A stretch of 64,000 nt of DNA from Sphingomonas turrisvirgatae (GTDB lineage Bacteria; Pseudomonadota; Alphaproteobacteria; Sphingomonadales; Sphingomonadaceae): contig NZ_MDDS01000057.1 of the NCBI RefSeq assembly GCF_001721295.1, forward strand, positions 1-64,000, in the 5' to 3' direction. The notes beneath the pieces are model-generated. The model was not told the DNA's origin, made no database searches, and was given only the letters and a program-made list of their open reading frames with translations. A program made the position numbers and the translations under genes. The first letter of the stretch is position 1. Every line of letters starts with the position of its first letter. Below are positions 34,785 through 43,401 of the stretch, in pieces.

Positions 34785-35825
34785 GTGCCGGCCAAGGTAA
34801 CTGTCAAGACACTCGCTCGGGAGCTCGGCATTTCGCACATGACGGTATCGCGCGCGATCAACGATCATCCCAATGTCAGCGTCGATATGCGCGAGCGGGT
34901 CCTGAAACTGGCGCTCGATCGGGGCTACATCCAGTCGTCCGCCGCCAAGGCGCTGCGCGGGATGAAATCCGGCACGATCGGGCTGCTGCTGCCCAATATC
35001 GTCAACGACTTCTACGCCCGGTTCGCCCAGGCCTTTGGCGACCTGTGCGCAGCGCGGCGGCTTAACCTCGTTATTCATCTGACAAGCGAGGACCCCGAGC
35101 GTGAGCGGCAGGCGCTCGAGCAACTGCGCGGGTTGCACGCCGATGCTGCGATCATTGTTCCCACCCTGGCAGATGAGGGACGGGCAGCGGAAACCTCCGG
35201 GGAAACCATACGTCGTCTATACTTGATCCGAAGCCCGGCGGTGCCACGGCCTGCGCAATTCGTAGGCATCGATGATACCGCCGCGATCGACGAAGCGGTG
35301 GTGCACCTCGTCCAGCGCGGGCATCGCTTGATCGCATTCATCGGTCCGTCCTTGGCGCTGTCGTCGGGACGCGGCCGGCGGGAAGCGTTCGCGCGAGCGA
35401 TGGCTGCTGCGGGCCTCTCGCCCAGCGATGAGCGCACATTGTCCGGACCTGCCGTCTACGATCACGGTCGGGACAGCGTACGTAAATGTCTGGCACTCGA
35501 GGTTCCGCCCACTGCAATCCTGTGCGCCGGCGTTGAGATCGCCCGAGGCGCGCTTGAACAACTGCTGGAGAACGATGTGCTCCTCGGCGAACAACTGGCG
35601 TTTATCGGCTATGGGGATCCCGCCGTCTATCGTTGGCTCAATGGCGGCGTCTCGACGATCGGCCTCCCCACCGAAGCCCTCGCGCGATCGACGTTCGAAC
35701 TGGCCCTCTCAGACGACCCGACGACCGAAGCTGCAATTCAGCACCGAGCCAGGCTGATCATCCGCCGCTCATCGGGACCGACCGAACCGAGTCACGCTCC
35801 ACGCGCTGCCTCGGCGGTGTCATAG
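34785..35825 (+). CDS. LacI-family transcriptional regulator
   Basis: About 346 residues from GTG at 34785; the frame extends far upstream through the divergent kinase and is spurious there. The N-terminal headpiece VTVKTLARELGISHMTVSRAINDHPNVS and the hinge SSAAKALRG are classic LacI. The periplasmic-binding-protein-like core follows (GTIGLLLPNIVNDFYARF, RGHRLIAFIGPS, TAILCAGVEIARG). It probably represses the divergent kinase, enolase-like, FAH and SDR operon through the palindrome at 34702. Its last 34 bases overlap the end of the convergent FGE gene. Confidence 0.88.
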   Translation: MPAKVTVKTLARELGISHMTVSRAINDHPNVSVDMRERVLKLALDRGYIQSSAAKALRGMKSGTIGLLLPNIVNDFYARFAQAFGDLCAARRLNLVIHLTSEDPERERQALEQLRGLHADAAIIVPTLADEGRAAETSGETIRRLYLIRSPAVPRPAQFVGIDDTAAIDEAVVHLVQRGHRLIAFIGPSLALSSGRGRREAFARAMAAAGLSPSDERTLSGPAVYDHGRDSVRKCLALEVPPTAILCAGVEIARGALEQLLENDVLLGEQLAFIGYGDPAVYRWLNGGVSTIGLPTEALARSTFELALSDDPTTEAAIQHRARLIIRRSSGPTEPSHAPRAASAVS

Positions 35826-36895
35826 ACCAGGCGGAATCCGACATTGCTGGCGCCCATGCCGCTATCTCGACCCGTCCGCGCAGCGGGGCGATAGCGCCGG
35901 CAATAGTTGGGCGCGCAAAGATAGGACCCGCCCTTGATCACGCGCGACGGCATGCCTGGATTGCCCGGATCATAAGCGTCATTCTCGGATGGGCCCTTGG
36001 GATCGCGCGTCGGCCTGGCTGGATCGTGACCTGGCGCATAGAAATCGCTGGTCATTTCCCACGCGTTGCCGACCATGTCATAGAGTCCGAGCGCATTGGG
36101 CGCGAAACAGCCAACCGGGGCGAGGCCTTCAAAATCATCGGTCTTTTCATTCGCGACCGGGAAGACGCCCTGCCAGCTATTGGCCTCTGCCGGTTGGGCG
36201 ATGTAGTCGGGCTGGCCGGCCTTGGCCGCGAACTCCCATTCTGCCTCGGTCGGAATTCGGCCGCCGCGCCACTTGGCAAATGCCGCCATATCGGCATAGG
36301 CCAGATGCACCACCGGCTCATTGGGGCGATATTCAGCACCGGTCGGACCGTAAGGCCTGCGCCAGCTTGCGCCCGGCACATATGCCCACCAGTCGCTATA
36401 GCGGTTACTGGCGCGCGAAGGTTTGGTGAACACCGCCGACCCCGGCTTCAGCATGTCGGGCGGAATCTGCTCCGCTGGAACCTGGAAAATGTCGGGGTCG
36501 ACTGGCTTCTCAGCCACCGTCACATATCCAGTTGCCGTTACAAACGTTGCGAAGGCGGCGTTCGTCACCTCGCCGCGGTCGATCCAGAAGGGGCTGACCT
36601 CGACCATGCGGACCGGCCCCTCCTCGGCGTAAACACCCGATTGTCCCATCTCGAACTTGCCGCCCGCGACCTCAACCGCGCTCGCCGCCTTTTCGCTGGC
36701 GCATCGGCGCGCCAACCCTGAGGTTCCGTCCATCTGCGCGACTGCATTGTCCGGTTCCGCGCCGCCGCACGCCGATAGCGCAGCGAAAGCCGAAACAATC
36801 GCCACGCCAGCGACGGCCTTGCCATATGCCGTGCACGTGGCGAATGAGCCTGCGAGCGGGAACGAGCGAACAAAGCCGATCAAAGTACTCAACAT
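35792..36895 (-). CDS. Formylglycine-generating enzyme (sulfatase maturase), exported lipoprotein-like
   Basis: A 367-residue SUMF1-family protein. The N-terminus has a hydrophobic stretch ending in a lipobox-like ALSAC (AIVSAFAALSACGG), suggesting export and lipid anchoring. The FGE domain runs from GGKFEMGQSG through PFWIDRGEVTNAAF, PVVHLAYADMAAFAKWRGGRIPTEAEWEF and LGLYDMVGNAWEMTSDFY to GGSYLCAPNYCRRYRPAAR. Cys327 and Cys332 reproduce the CxxxxC pair that binds copper and oxidises the sulfatase Cys in true FGEs. It would mature the Cys-type sulfatase at 2081. The start codon immediately follows the stop of the zinc dehydrogenase, so it is last in the CoA-transferase operon. Bacterial FGEs are mostly cytosolic, which makes the leader unusual. 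Confidence 0.85.
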   Translation of the reverse strand: MLSTLIGFVRSFPLAGSFATCTAYGKAVAGVAIVSAFAALSACGGAEPDNAVAQMDGTSGLARRCASEKAASAVEVAGGKFEMGQSGVYAEEGPVRMVEVSPFWIDRGEVTNAAFATFVTATGYVTVAEKPVDPDIFQVPAEQIPPDMLKPGSAVFTKPSRASNRYSDWWAYVPGASWRRPYGPTGAEYRPNEPVVHLAYADMAAFAKWRGGRIPTEAEWEFAAKAGQPDYIAQPAEANSWQGVFPVANEKTDDFEGLAPVGCFAPNALGLYDMVGNAWEMTSDFYAPGHDPARPTRDPKGPSENDAYDPGNPGMPSRVIKGGSYLCAPNYCRRYRPAARTGRDSGMGASNVGFRLVYDTAEAARGA

Positions 36896-37918
36896 TTATC
36901 CGTCAGCGAGCTGAATCTTACCAACCGCCGTTCCACTGAATGCAAGTTCAAACGCCTGCTCGATCTCACTCAGCGCAAACACTCGTGCGATCAACTTGCC
37001 GAAGTCAAACTGTCCACGCGCGATCACCTCAACCGCCTCGCGAAATTCCCGATTGAACTGAAATGATCCAATCAAGCTGATCTCCTTGAGCATGATTCGC
37101 TGTAGCTCGGGCGCGGTCGAGCCGGCTTGCAGATTGGACAGGACGACGACTCTACCTTGGCGGCGTACTGACTGAAACCCCTGATTGAGCGCCACGATGC
37201 TGCCGCTTGCCTCGATCACGCAATCATAGGCGCTGTCGGCCGGGGGCTCGCCCTCGCCGATGACGAAGCCTTGGCTTGCGCCGATTTCACATCCGCGCTC
37301 GACTGCCTCCGAGCGTAGGTCGGAGCAGTGAACGGTCGCTCCGCGCGAGGCTGCCGCAATAACGCTCAGCAACCCCATCGGCCCGCACCCCAATACGAGC
37401 ACGCGTGACCCCTCACCCACTTCACCCAGCGTGGCGGCGTGGAGCGAGCAGGCCAGCGGTTCGGCAAAGGAGAGATGCTCAGCCGCCACTGGCGACGAAA
37501 CCGGGATGCAACATTCCGCCGGAAAGTCGATTACGCTGCGGAAGAATCCATCGACATGTGGATAGGTCAGCGCGGAGCCGGGAAAGCGCTTTGCGGTACA
37601 AAGATTTTCGTGCCCGCGACGACACGCATCACATTGGTGGCAGGCAATAATGGGGTTAAGCGCTACCAGCGCGCCGCTGGCTAGGTCGCTCCCATTCGGA
37701 TCGACGACATGGGCGCTGGCTTCATGACCGAGCGTGACCGGGTTTCGCAGTGGAAATCCGGCATTTCCGAAATGCCGGAAATAATGCATGTCGGTGCCGC
37801 AGATGCCGGCGCGTGCGAGCTTCAGCCGCACCCAGCCAGGCGGCGGGGGCATGGCCGGCTCACCCGGCATGACGGTGACTTCGCCGGCGGCGACCAACTG
37901 GGTGACTTGGTTTTCCAT
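36896..37918 (-). CDS. Zinc-dependent medium-chain sugar-alcohol/acid dehydrogenase
   Basis: A 340-residue MDR enzyme; the start at 37918 (MENQVTQL) has GGAG upstream, and the longer frame is spurious. The catalytic zinc site is GICGTDMHYFRHFG plus GHEASAHV, and the structural zinc site is four Cys in IIACHQCDACRRGHENLCTA. NAD(P) binding is VLVLGCGPMGLLSVIAA. It resembles L-idonate 5-dehydrogenase, sorbitol dehydrogenase and similar polyol or sugar-acid oxidoreductases. It lies 11 bases after the SDR and abuts the FGE. Together with the SDR it could interconvert epimers (for example idonate/gluconate-type reactions), which is inference. Confidence 0.83.
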   Translation of the reverse strand: MENQVTQLVAAGEVTVMPGEPAMPPPPGWVRLKLARAGICGTDMHYFRHFGNAGFPLRNPVTLGHEASAHVVDPNGSDLASGALVALNPIIACHQCDACRRGHENLCTAKRFPGSALTYPHVDGFFRSVIDFPAECCIPVSSPVAAEHLSFAEPLACSLHAATLGEVGEGSRVLVLGCGPMGLLSVIAAASRGATVHCSDLRSEAVERGCEIGASQGFVIGEGEPPADSAYDCVIEASGSIVALNQGFQSVRRQGRVVVLSNLQAGSTAPELQRIMLKEISLIGSFQFNREFREAVEVIARGQFDFGKLIARVFALSEIEQAFELAFSGTAVGKIQLADG

Positions 37919-37929
37919 GTTGCTCCGTT

Positions 37930-38655
37930 TCAAAATCCGATTGAGAATCCGGCGTCCACGGGCAGTGCCACGCCATTGATATAAACTGCCTCGTCGCTCG
38001 CCAGGAAGAAGCAGGCATTGGCGACATCCTCGGCCGATCCGAAGCGGCCCGTCGGGATACGTCCTTCGATCTTTGCACGGCGCGCTGGGTCTTTGGCGAG
38101 TACGGCGCGCGTCATGTCGGTTTCGATGAAGCCCGGGCAAACCGCGTTGCAGCGGATGCCATGCTGCGCCGCATCCACGGCGATACTGCGCGTCAGGCCG
38201 ATCACTGCGGTCTTTGAAGTGACGTACGCGGCAGCGCTTGGCAATGCGATCAGTCCGGCCATCGACGAGATGTTGACGATCGCCCCTCCTCGTTTCCGGT
38301 TCAGCTCGACGAACCTCGCGCTCGCCGCGAACGGCGCCATCAAATTGATGGCAATCACCGTCTCCAGTTCATCGGGCTCGACCTGTTCAACGGGCTTCTT
38401 GAGATGCACGCCGGCATTGTTGATCAGCACGTCGATCCCGCCGGCATCATCGGCGATCCGGTCGAGAAAGTCGGCGTTGCGCCACTCCGCCAAATCGGCG
38501 GCCACGAATGACAGACCCTCGCCGGAATCCATTCTATCCAGATCGCCGCGCGAACGGGCCACGACATGGACCCGATATCCGCCCGCCAGGAACCGGCGCG
38601 TCTGCGCCAGCCCCAGCCCGCGATTGCCTCCGGTAATAACTGCAACGCGGCTCAT
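37930..38655 (-). CDS. SDR-family dehydrogenase in the CoA-transferase operon
   Basis: A 241-residue classical SDR. The start at 38655 (MSRVAVITGG) overlaps the preceding stop as ATGA. Motifs are VITGGNRGLGLAQ, NNAGVHLKK, VNISSMAGL with the catalytic Ser and YVTSK. It is paired with the adjacent zinc dehydrogenase, a combination found in gluconate/idonate-type interconversions, but no specific substrate can be read. It is the third gene of the operon beginning with the CoA-transferase at 40960. Confidence 0.82.
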   Translation of the reverse strand: MSRVAVITGGNRGLGLAQTRRFLAGGYRVHVVARSRGDLDRMDSGEGLSFVAADLAEWRNADFLDRIADDAGGIDVLINNAGVHLKKPVEQVEPDELETVIAINLMAPFAASARFVELNRKRGGAIVNISSMAGLIALPSAAAYVTSKTAVIGLTRSIAVDAAQHGIRCNAVCPGFIETDMTRAVLAKDPARRAKIEGRIPTGRFGSAEDVANACFFLASDEAVYINGVALPVDAGFSIGF

Positions 38656-39770
38656 GCCCGCACTCCTGAATGATGCCGATAAGCACGGTCGACCATGGCG
38701 CAGAAAGCAACGCCGTCGCCGCTGACGATAAGCGGTGAGATATTCTCGCAGACGGTATCGACGAAGTCCGGGAACCACGACTCGCGCGGGCGTGTCCAGG
38801 CGGCGTCAATCGTTGCGAAGCCGCCGCCGAAAAATCCTCCGGTGCGCGCGTCGTCGCGACGATGTTCCCAGCAATGCCGATGCGCAGGCTGACCATTGCC
38901 GGCGAGATACAGCCCGTTCTGCACCGGCAGCGATGCGGCCCATTTGGCAAAGGCAATCGCCGCCTCAGGATCGCGGCAATGGGCGGAGACGGCCAGCCCC
39001 GCTCCGCCCAGGATCGCGCGTCGCACGTCGCCCGGTTCGAAGATCGGCAGGTCGTAATACGCCAGCCGACGCCGCCGCACGCCAGGCACGGCGTAGTTTA
39101 CATAGCCGAATAGACAGGGCGACTGTTCAAACTCACCGTCCCCGTCCGAAAGCAGCTCAAGTATGTGGATCGGGTTCCAGTTCAGCGCCTCCTCCGGTCC
39201 AAGCCGATAAAGCGCATGCAAGATCGCAAAGGCGCGTTCGCCAGCGCGCGAGGTGGCGAATGTCTGGCCGGTAGCCGGCAAGGCGCATCCCAGGCTCGCC
39301 AGCAACGTCAGCCACATGTCGAACGCATCGACAGGCTTGAGCGGCGTCACGGCGCGCAGCCTGGCTGCATCGTCGGCCAAGAACTCGTGCCAGTATCGCG
39401 GCAGCGGCGCAGTGGCATGCTCGATGCGCACCGCCATTTGACAGGCGGCATCGATCGCATAGGCCCAGCGCAAACCTTCCCAGACATAACTCTCCGCCGA
39501 TCCGCCGATCGACGCGGTCGAATCCGGCTCGGTTTCAGGCAGCGGCAACAGGCAGCGTTCGGCCGCCACCGCGCCGATATGGGGATGATCAAGAACGATC
39601 AGGTCGTAGCGCTCCGCCAACCGGCGGATCGGATAGTCCGCGAAATCCTGAAGCGAGCGCCGGTCCCATTGGATCGTCGTGCCGTGCTCCCGCAGATAGT
39701 CTGTCGAGATCACCACCAGCGGATCATATCCGCGGGGATGATCCCAGGTGATGCCTCGAAGCGTGGTCAT
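38652..39770 (-). CDS. Solute-binding-protein-like protein without a signal peptide
   Basis: A 372-residue protein related to family 1 ABC solute-binding proteins (LRGITWDHPRGYDPL, RYDLIVLDHPHIG, EGLRWAYAIDAACQMAV, PEAAIAFAKWAASLPVQNGLY). It starts directly at the first fold strand with no leader, so it should remain in the cytosol, and no ABC permease or ATPase genes lie nearby. Both ends are translationally coupled (ATGA overlaps) to the CoA-transferase and the SDR, implying tight stoichiometry with cytosolic enzymes. Its function is not known to me; a cytosolic ligand carrier, sensor or enzyme subunit are possibilities. Confidence 0.75.
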   Translation of the reverse strand: MTTLRGITWDHPRGYDPLVVISTDYLREHGTTIQWDRRSLQDFADYPIRRLAERYDLIVLDHPHIGAVAAERCLLPLPETEPDSTASIGGSAESYVWEGLRWAYAIDAACQMAVRIEHATAPLPRYWHEFLADDAARLRAVTPLKPVDAFDMWLTLLASLGCALPATGQTFATSRAGERAFAILHALYRLGPEEALNWNPIHILELLSDGDGEFEQSPCLFGYVNYAVPGVRRRRLAYYDLPIFEPGDVRRAILGGAGLAVSAHCRDPEAAIAFAKWAASLPVQNGLYLAGNGQPAHRHCWEHRRDDARTGGFFGGGFATIDAAWTRPRESWFPDFVDTVCENISPLIVSGDGVAFCAMVDRAYRHHSGVRA

Positions 39771-40960
39771 AGCGCGGGTTTCACGGCTGACACCAGCGGC
39801 GCATCATTGCCCGCGAGTTCGCGACGTAGCGCCTCGCTGTGCGCGCCAAGCGCCGGCGCCGGCGCATGTCCTCGCGGTCGGACTCCGTCAATCGAGATCG
39901 GCATGCGGGTCGTCCGGACCGAGGCTGCGTCCACGCTTGGCAGATCCTGAAGCATATCGAGTGCCGCAAACTGCTCCGTTCGCAGGAGTGCGGTCCAGTC
40001 CATGACCTCGGCGCACCAGATATCATGCGGCTGCAGCGCGGCAAGCCAGTGCGCCGTGCTGCGCATCACGATTCGCTCGGCGATCCGTCGCTTGATCTGG
40101 TCTCGCTCGACCAGCAGCGAGAGATGGTCGCCTTCCCAGGCCGGATCAGGATCGAGATCCAGCAGTGGGGCAAGCCGCTGGAGGGGCGTCATCGCCAGTG
40201 CGAGATAGCCGTCGCTAGTACGATAAACGCCATAAGGCGGTGGCGCGTTGATATTGCCGTTCGAGGCTTCGGATCGGAAACGCATGGTGTTCTGGTTGGC
40301 GAAATATTCGGTGATCATCTCGAACTGAAGGTCGACCAGGCTTTCGAGCAGGCTGGTTTCGACCAGCGCGCCCCGACCGGTCACGCCACGCCGCACCAGC
40401 GCCGCGAGAATACCTTGCACAGCCATCGCGCCCGTATAGATGTCCCCAACCGCCAAGCCGACCGGCGTCGGCGGCGACGCCTGATCCCCGCTTAGCCACA
40501 TGATACCGGACCGCGCTTGGGCGAGCAGATCCTGCCCTGGCAGCTTGGCCCAGGGACCGTCCCTGCCATAGCCCGATATGCTGGCATAAATGACACGGGG
40601 ATTGATCGCGCGCACCGCCTCATAGCCGATGCCCAGCCGCTCAGCGATACCCGGGCGATAGTTCTGGATCACGACATCCGCGCGCTCCAGCGCCTGACGC
40701 AGGACCGCAAGATCATCAGCCAGCTTCAGATCGAGCGCGAGGCTTTCCTTGCCGCGATTGATCGCCTGGAAAAGGGTCGAAATGCGCTGGTCTCGCGTCT
40801 TGTACAGATCGCGACATGGGTCACCTCCGTCGGGGCGCTCCACTTTGATCACCCGCGCACCCAGGTCGAGCAGTCTCAACGCCGCATAAGGGCCGGCCAG
40901 AAACTGGCTGAGGTCCACGACCAAAAGCCCGCCCAGCGGCAGATCCGCTTCGCTCATCAT
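39767..40960 (-). CDS. Class III (CaiB/BaiF) CoA-transferase
   Basis: About 397 residues. ATG at 40960 (MMSEADLPLGG) has a strong GGGAGGAG site, so the longer frame to 41008 is discounted. The fold is opened by GLLVVDLSQFLAGPYAALRLLDLGARVIKVERPDGGDPCR. LVETSLLESLVDLQFEM occupies the region of the catalytic Asp, but the residue there appears to be Glu/Ser, which is worth checking. Class III enzymes move CoA between carboxylic acids (formyl, carnitine, succinyl, mesaconyl types). It is first in a five-gene coupled operon and divergent from an enoyl-CoA hydratase, suggesting a shared CoA-thioester route. Confidence 0.83.
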   Translation of the reverse strand: MMSEADLPLGGLLVVDLSQFLAGPYAALRLLDLGARVIKVERPDGGDPCRDLYKTRDQRISTLFQAINRGKESLALDLKLADDLAVLRQALERADVVIQNYRPGIAERLGIGYEAVRAINPRVIYASISGYGRDGPWAKLPGQDLLAQARSGIMWLSGDQASPPTPVGLAVGDIYTGAMAVQGILAALVRRGVTGRGALVETSLLESLVDLQFEMITEYFANQNTMRFRSEASNGNINAPPPYGVYRTSDGYLALAMTPLQRLAPLLDLDPDPAWEGDHLSLLVERDQIKRRIAERIVMRSTAHWLAALQPHDIWCAEVMDWTALLRTEQFAALDMLQDLPSVDAASVRTTRMPISIDGVRPRGHAPAPALGAHSEALRRELAGNDAPLVSAVKPAL

Positions 40961-41055
40961 CCGCTCCTCCCGTCGGGACTCAGACACCCGGCCCTCGTCA
41001 ATTTGCATAGGTCGAAGTTATTTGCAAATGCCGAAATTATGGATAGGTTTGTGAT

Positions 41056-41817
41056 ATGGAAGAAACCGTCGATCTTCGGATCAGCGGGCGCGTCGCAGAG
41101 ATCGCTCTGAACCGCCCCGCCAAGCACAACGCGCTGACGCCAGCGATGTACGAGCAGATCGCGGCGCATTGCGCGACTGTGAATCGCGACGATGCGGTGC
41201 ACGTCGCGATCATCTGCGGGGCCGGCGAGCGTGCGTTCTGCGCAGGATCGGATATTGGCGGGCTGGCCACCTATCGAGACCCCTGGGCGTGGCGCAACCG
41301 CAACGACTATATCGCGAGCATCCGCAGTTTGCGCAAACCATGCATCGCCGCGGTAAAGGGCTGGGCATTGGGTGGCGGACTTGAGATCGCACTCGCCTGC
41401 GACCTGCGCGTTGCGGCGCGTTCAGCCACATTTGGCGCGCCGGAAGTCCAGCTCGGCTGGACCGGTGCCGGCGGGGCGGCGCAGCATCTTACCCGGTTGG
41501 CAGGGTATGGCAGGGCCATGCGCTATCTCCTCACCGGCGACCGTTTTTCGGCGCAGGAGGCATTTGACATGGGGATGATCGAATGGCTGGTCGAGCCAGG
41601 GGAAGAGCTTGAAACAGCGCGGCGCATTGCAGCCGCCATCGCCGGTCATTCGTCGATCGCCACGCAATCGGTGAAGGCGGCCGTTCGTAGCGCGATGGAT
41701 CATCCGGTCGACCACGGCCTCAGGATCGAAAACGAGCTGATGACGATCTGCTTCGCCATGGCCGCAAAGGATCCCGCTTCCAATTTGTTTGGAGGCCCGC
41801 AAGAAGCTGGCGAATGA
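41056..41817 (+). CDS. Enoyl-CoA hydratase/isomerase family protein
   Basis: A 253-residue crotonase-fold enzyme. The oxyanion-hole segments are RAFCAGSDIGGL and KGWALGGGLEIALACDLRVAA, then APEVQLGWTGAGGAAQHLTRLAG. The usual first Glu of hydratases falls in a GWTGAGG context, so a hydratase, isomerase or racemase (carnitinyl-CoA dehydratase-like) role is open. It is divergent from the CoA-transferase across 95 bases that contain the small palindrome ATTTGCAAAT, and it overlaps the following IclR gene by 4 bases. Confidence 0.85.
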   Translation: MEETVDLRISGRVAEIALNRPAKHNALTPAMYEQIAAHCATVNRDDAVHVAIICGAGERAFCAGSDIGGLATYRDPWAWRNRNDYIASIRSLRKPCIAAVKGWALGGGLEIALACDLRVAARSATFGAPEVQLGWTGAGGAAQHLTRLAGYGRAMRYLLTGDRFSAQEAFDMGMIEWLVEPGEELETARRIAAAIAGHSSIATQSVKAAVRSAMDHPVDHGLRIENELMTICFAMAAKDPASNLFGGPQEAGE

Positions 41818-42626
41818 ACGACAAAGCTGTTCCCGCCGCCGCACGCCGCGCACGCGTGCACCGCCCCCGGGGCGAGGCAGGTCCGGCGCAGGTACCCGCG
41901 CTCGGCAAAGGACTCGATGTCGTCGAGTTGCTGGCGAGTTCGCCCGATGGACTGGCCATGAATGAAATCGCCGACCGTCTCGGTCGCACCATGGGCGAGA
42001 TCTACCGCATCGTGCTCTACCTCGCCGATCGTGGCTACGTTCAGCAGGATGTGGCGGGTCGATATGGCCTCACGCTCAGATTGTTCGAGTTGTCACATAG
42101 GTTCGAACCGACCGAACGGCTGATTTCACTGGCCCTGCCACTGATGGAGAGCCTTTCTCGCCGCGCCGAACAGTCGTGTCACCTGGCAGTTTTGAACGGT
42201 GACTCGATCCTGGTCCTCGCTTCGGTGCCAAGTCCCCGACCTGCGGGGTATTCAGTTCGAACGGGCGCCATATTTCCCGCACTTGCTACCAGTTCTGGCG
42301 TCGTGATTGCGGCATTTCTGCCCCAAGACCGTCTGGACCTCCTCGTCAATCCAGCGCCGTCCAATGAAGCCGCAAGCTTCATCGCGCGCGTTGCTGCCGC
42401 AAGAAGGCTCGGCTTCGAGACAATTGAGAGCGTCCTGGTGAACGGCGTCATCAACAGCAGCGTCCCGGTATTCGGGCGGGGGGGCATTCTCGCCGCGCTC
42501 AGCATGGGATATGTCAATCAGGCGGGCGACTCGATGCCGCTCAAGGACGCCATCGAAGCGATCAGGGACACTGCCGCCCGTATCAGCGCCGCGATGGGCT
42601 CGTCTCTCGCACCAAACCCTGGTTGA
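41814..42626 (+). CDS. IclR-family transcriptional regulator 2
   Basis: A 270-residue IclR protein, coupled to the hydratase by an ATGA overlap. A basic 30-residue leader precedes the winged helix-turn-helix (LGKGLDVVELLASSPDGLAMNEIADRLGRTMGEIYRIVLYL). The ligand domain includes CHLAVLNGDSILVLASV, TSSGVVIAAFL and GFETIESVLVNGVINSSVPVFG. By position it should control the divergent CoA-transferase operon and its own transcript, probably in response to an acid or CoA ester. Confidence 0.87.
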   Translation: MNDKAVPAAARRARVHRPRGEAGPAQVPALGKGLDVVELLASSPDGLAMNEIADRLGRTMGEIYRIVLYLADRGYVQQDVAGRYGLTLRLFELSHRFEPTERLISLALPLMESLSRRAEQSCHLAVLNGDSILVLASVPSPRPAGYSVRTGAIFPALATSSGVVIAAFLPQDRLDLLVNPAPSNEAASFIARVAAARRLGFETIESVLVNGVINSSVPVFGRGGILAALSMGYVNQAGDSMPLKDAIEAIRDTAARISAAMGSSLAPNPG

Positions 42627-42747
42627 AACTGATCCTCAGCTAAGGCTCGCTCCCAAGGCATCGCTACCGTCATTTCGGCCTTGAAGCCTGTGGCACCCCG
42701 CTCTTGACGTTGTCTATCGCTCAAGCCAACGATGGTTCGCGAACAAA

Positions 42748-42764
42748 TTATGGACAATCGACAA
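42748..42764. promoter_or_regulatory. Putative GntR-type operator, site G (over the GntR start)
   Basis: TTATGGACAATCGACAA matches the recurring 17-bp palindrome at 13 of 16 arm positions (right arm 7 of 8), read with the A/T centre. It ends on the first base of the probable GntR start codon, so binding would autorepress the gene by blocking transcription or elongation. A TTGACG at 42704 may be the -35 element. Confidence 0.55.
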
Positions 42765-43375
42765 TGGCCGATGGCGACAACATGATCATCGCGGTACGGG
42801 AGCAAATCGCGGATCGGCTCCGATCAGATATCATTTCAGGCGCACTCGCTCCCAACCAGAAGCTTACCGAGGAGGCGTTGGCTCAGCGGTTTGGTGTCTC
42901 CCGCGGCCGCATCCGCGACGTATTGCTGGAGCTTTCCAAGGAAGGGCTTCTCATTACCCGAGCCCATCGGGGAACGATGGTCAATGATATCCCAGCGCCC
43001 GACCTTCAGGCGCTGATGATCAAATTGCGACGGCAGATCGAGATCTTTGCCATCAAGCGAGTGATCAAGGATCGGCCAGAAGGATTGTTTGATCAGCTTC
43101 AGGCGGCATTTCAGGAATTGACCAAGCGCTTGCGCGAGCATGATTTTGCCGAGGTCACTAAGGCGGACATTGCGTTTCATCGGGTGATCCTCCTCGCCGC
43201 CGGCGGCGAGGACCTGGTCAATCTCTGGCAGCCTGTCATCTTGCGCATGCGAATGAACTATCAGCGCATCAGCACGCCGGAACAGGCGATCGCTGAGCAT
43301 GAAGCGATAATCCATGCCATCCAGACAGGTGATGCCAAGGCAGCCATAGCCGCCATGGAGGGCAACATCCGCTAG
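42764..43375 (+). CDS. GntR-family (FadR subfamily) transcriptional regulator
   Basis: About 203 residues from ATG at 42764; ATG at 42782 and an upstream TTG at 42704 are alternatives, and no clear ribosome site is seen. The winged helix is IADRLRSDIISGALAPNQKLTEEALAQRFGVSRGRIRDVLLELSKEGLLI. The helical FCD effector domain carries the His residues expected for metal binding (DIAFHRVILLAA, AIAEHEAIIHAI). It sits next to GH86 and has a copy of the locus-1 operator at its own start, making it the leading candidate to regulate all sites A to G. FCD proteins usually sense carboxylates such as sugar acids. Confidence 0.85.
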   Translation: MADGDNMIIAVREQIADRLRSDIISGALAPNQKLTEEALAQRFGVSRGRIRDVLLELSKEGLLITRAHRGTMVNDIPAPDLQALMIKLRRQIEIFAIKRVIKDRPEGLFDQLQAAFQELTKRLREHDFAEVTKADIAFHRVILLAAGGEDLVNLWQPVILRMRMNYQRISTPEQAIAEHEAIIHAIQTGDAKAAIAAMEGNIR

Positions 43376-43401
43376 TTCGTCCAACCCTGCCTTAAGCGAC
43401 G

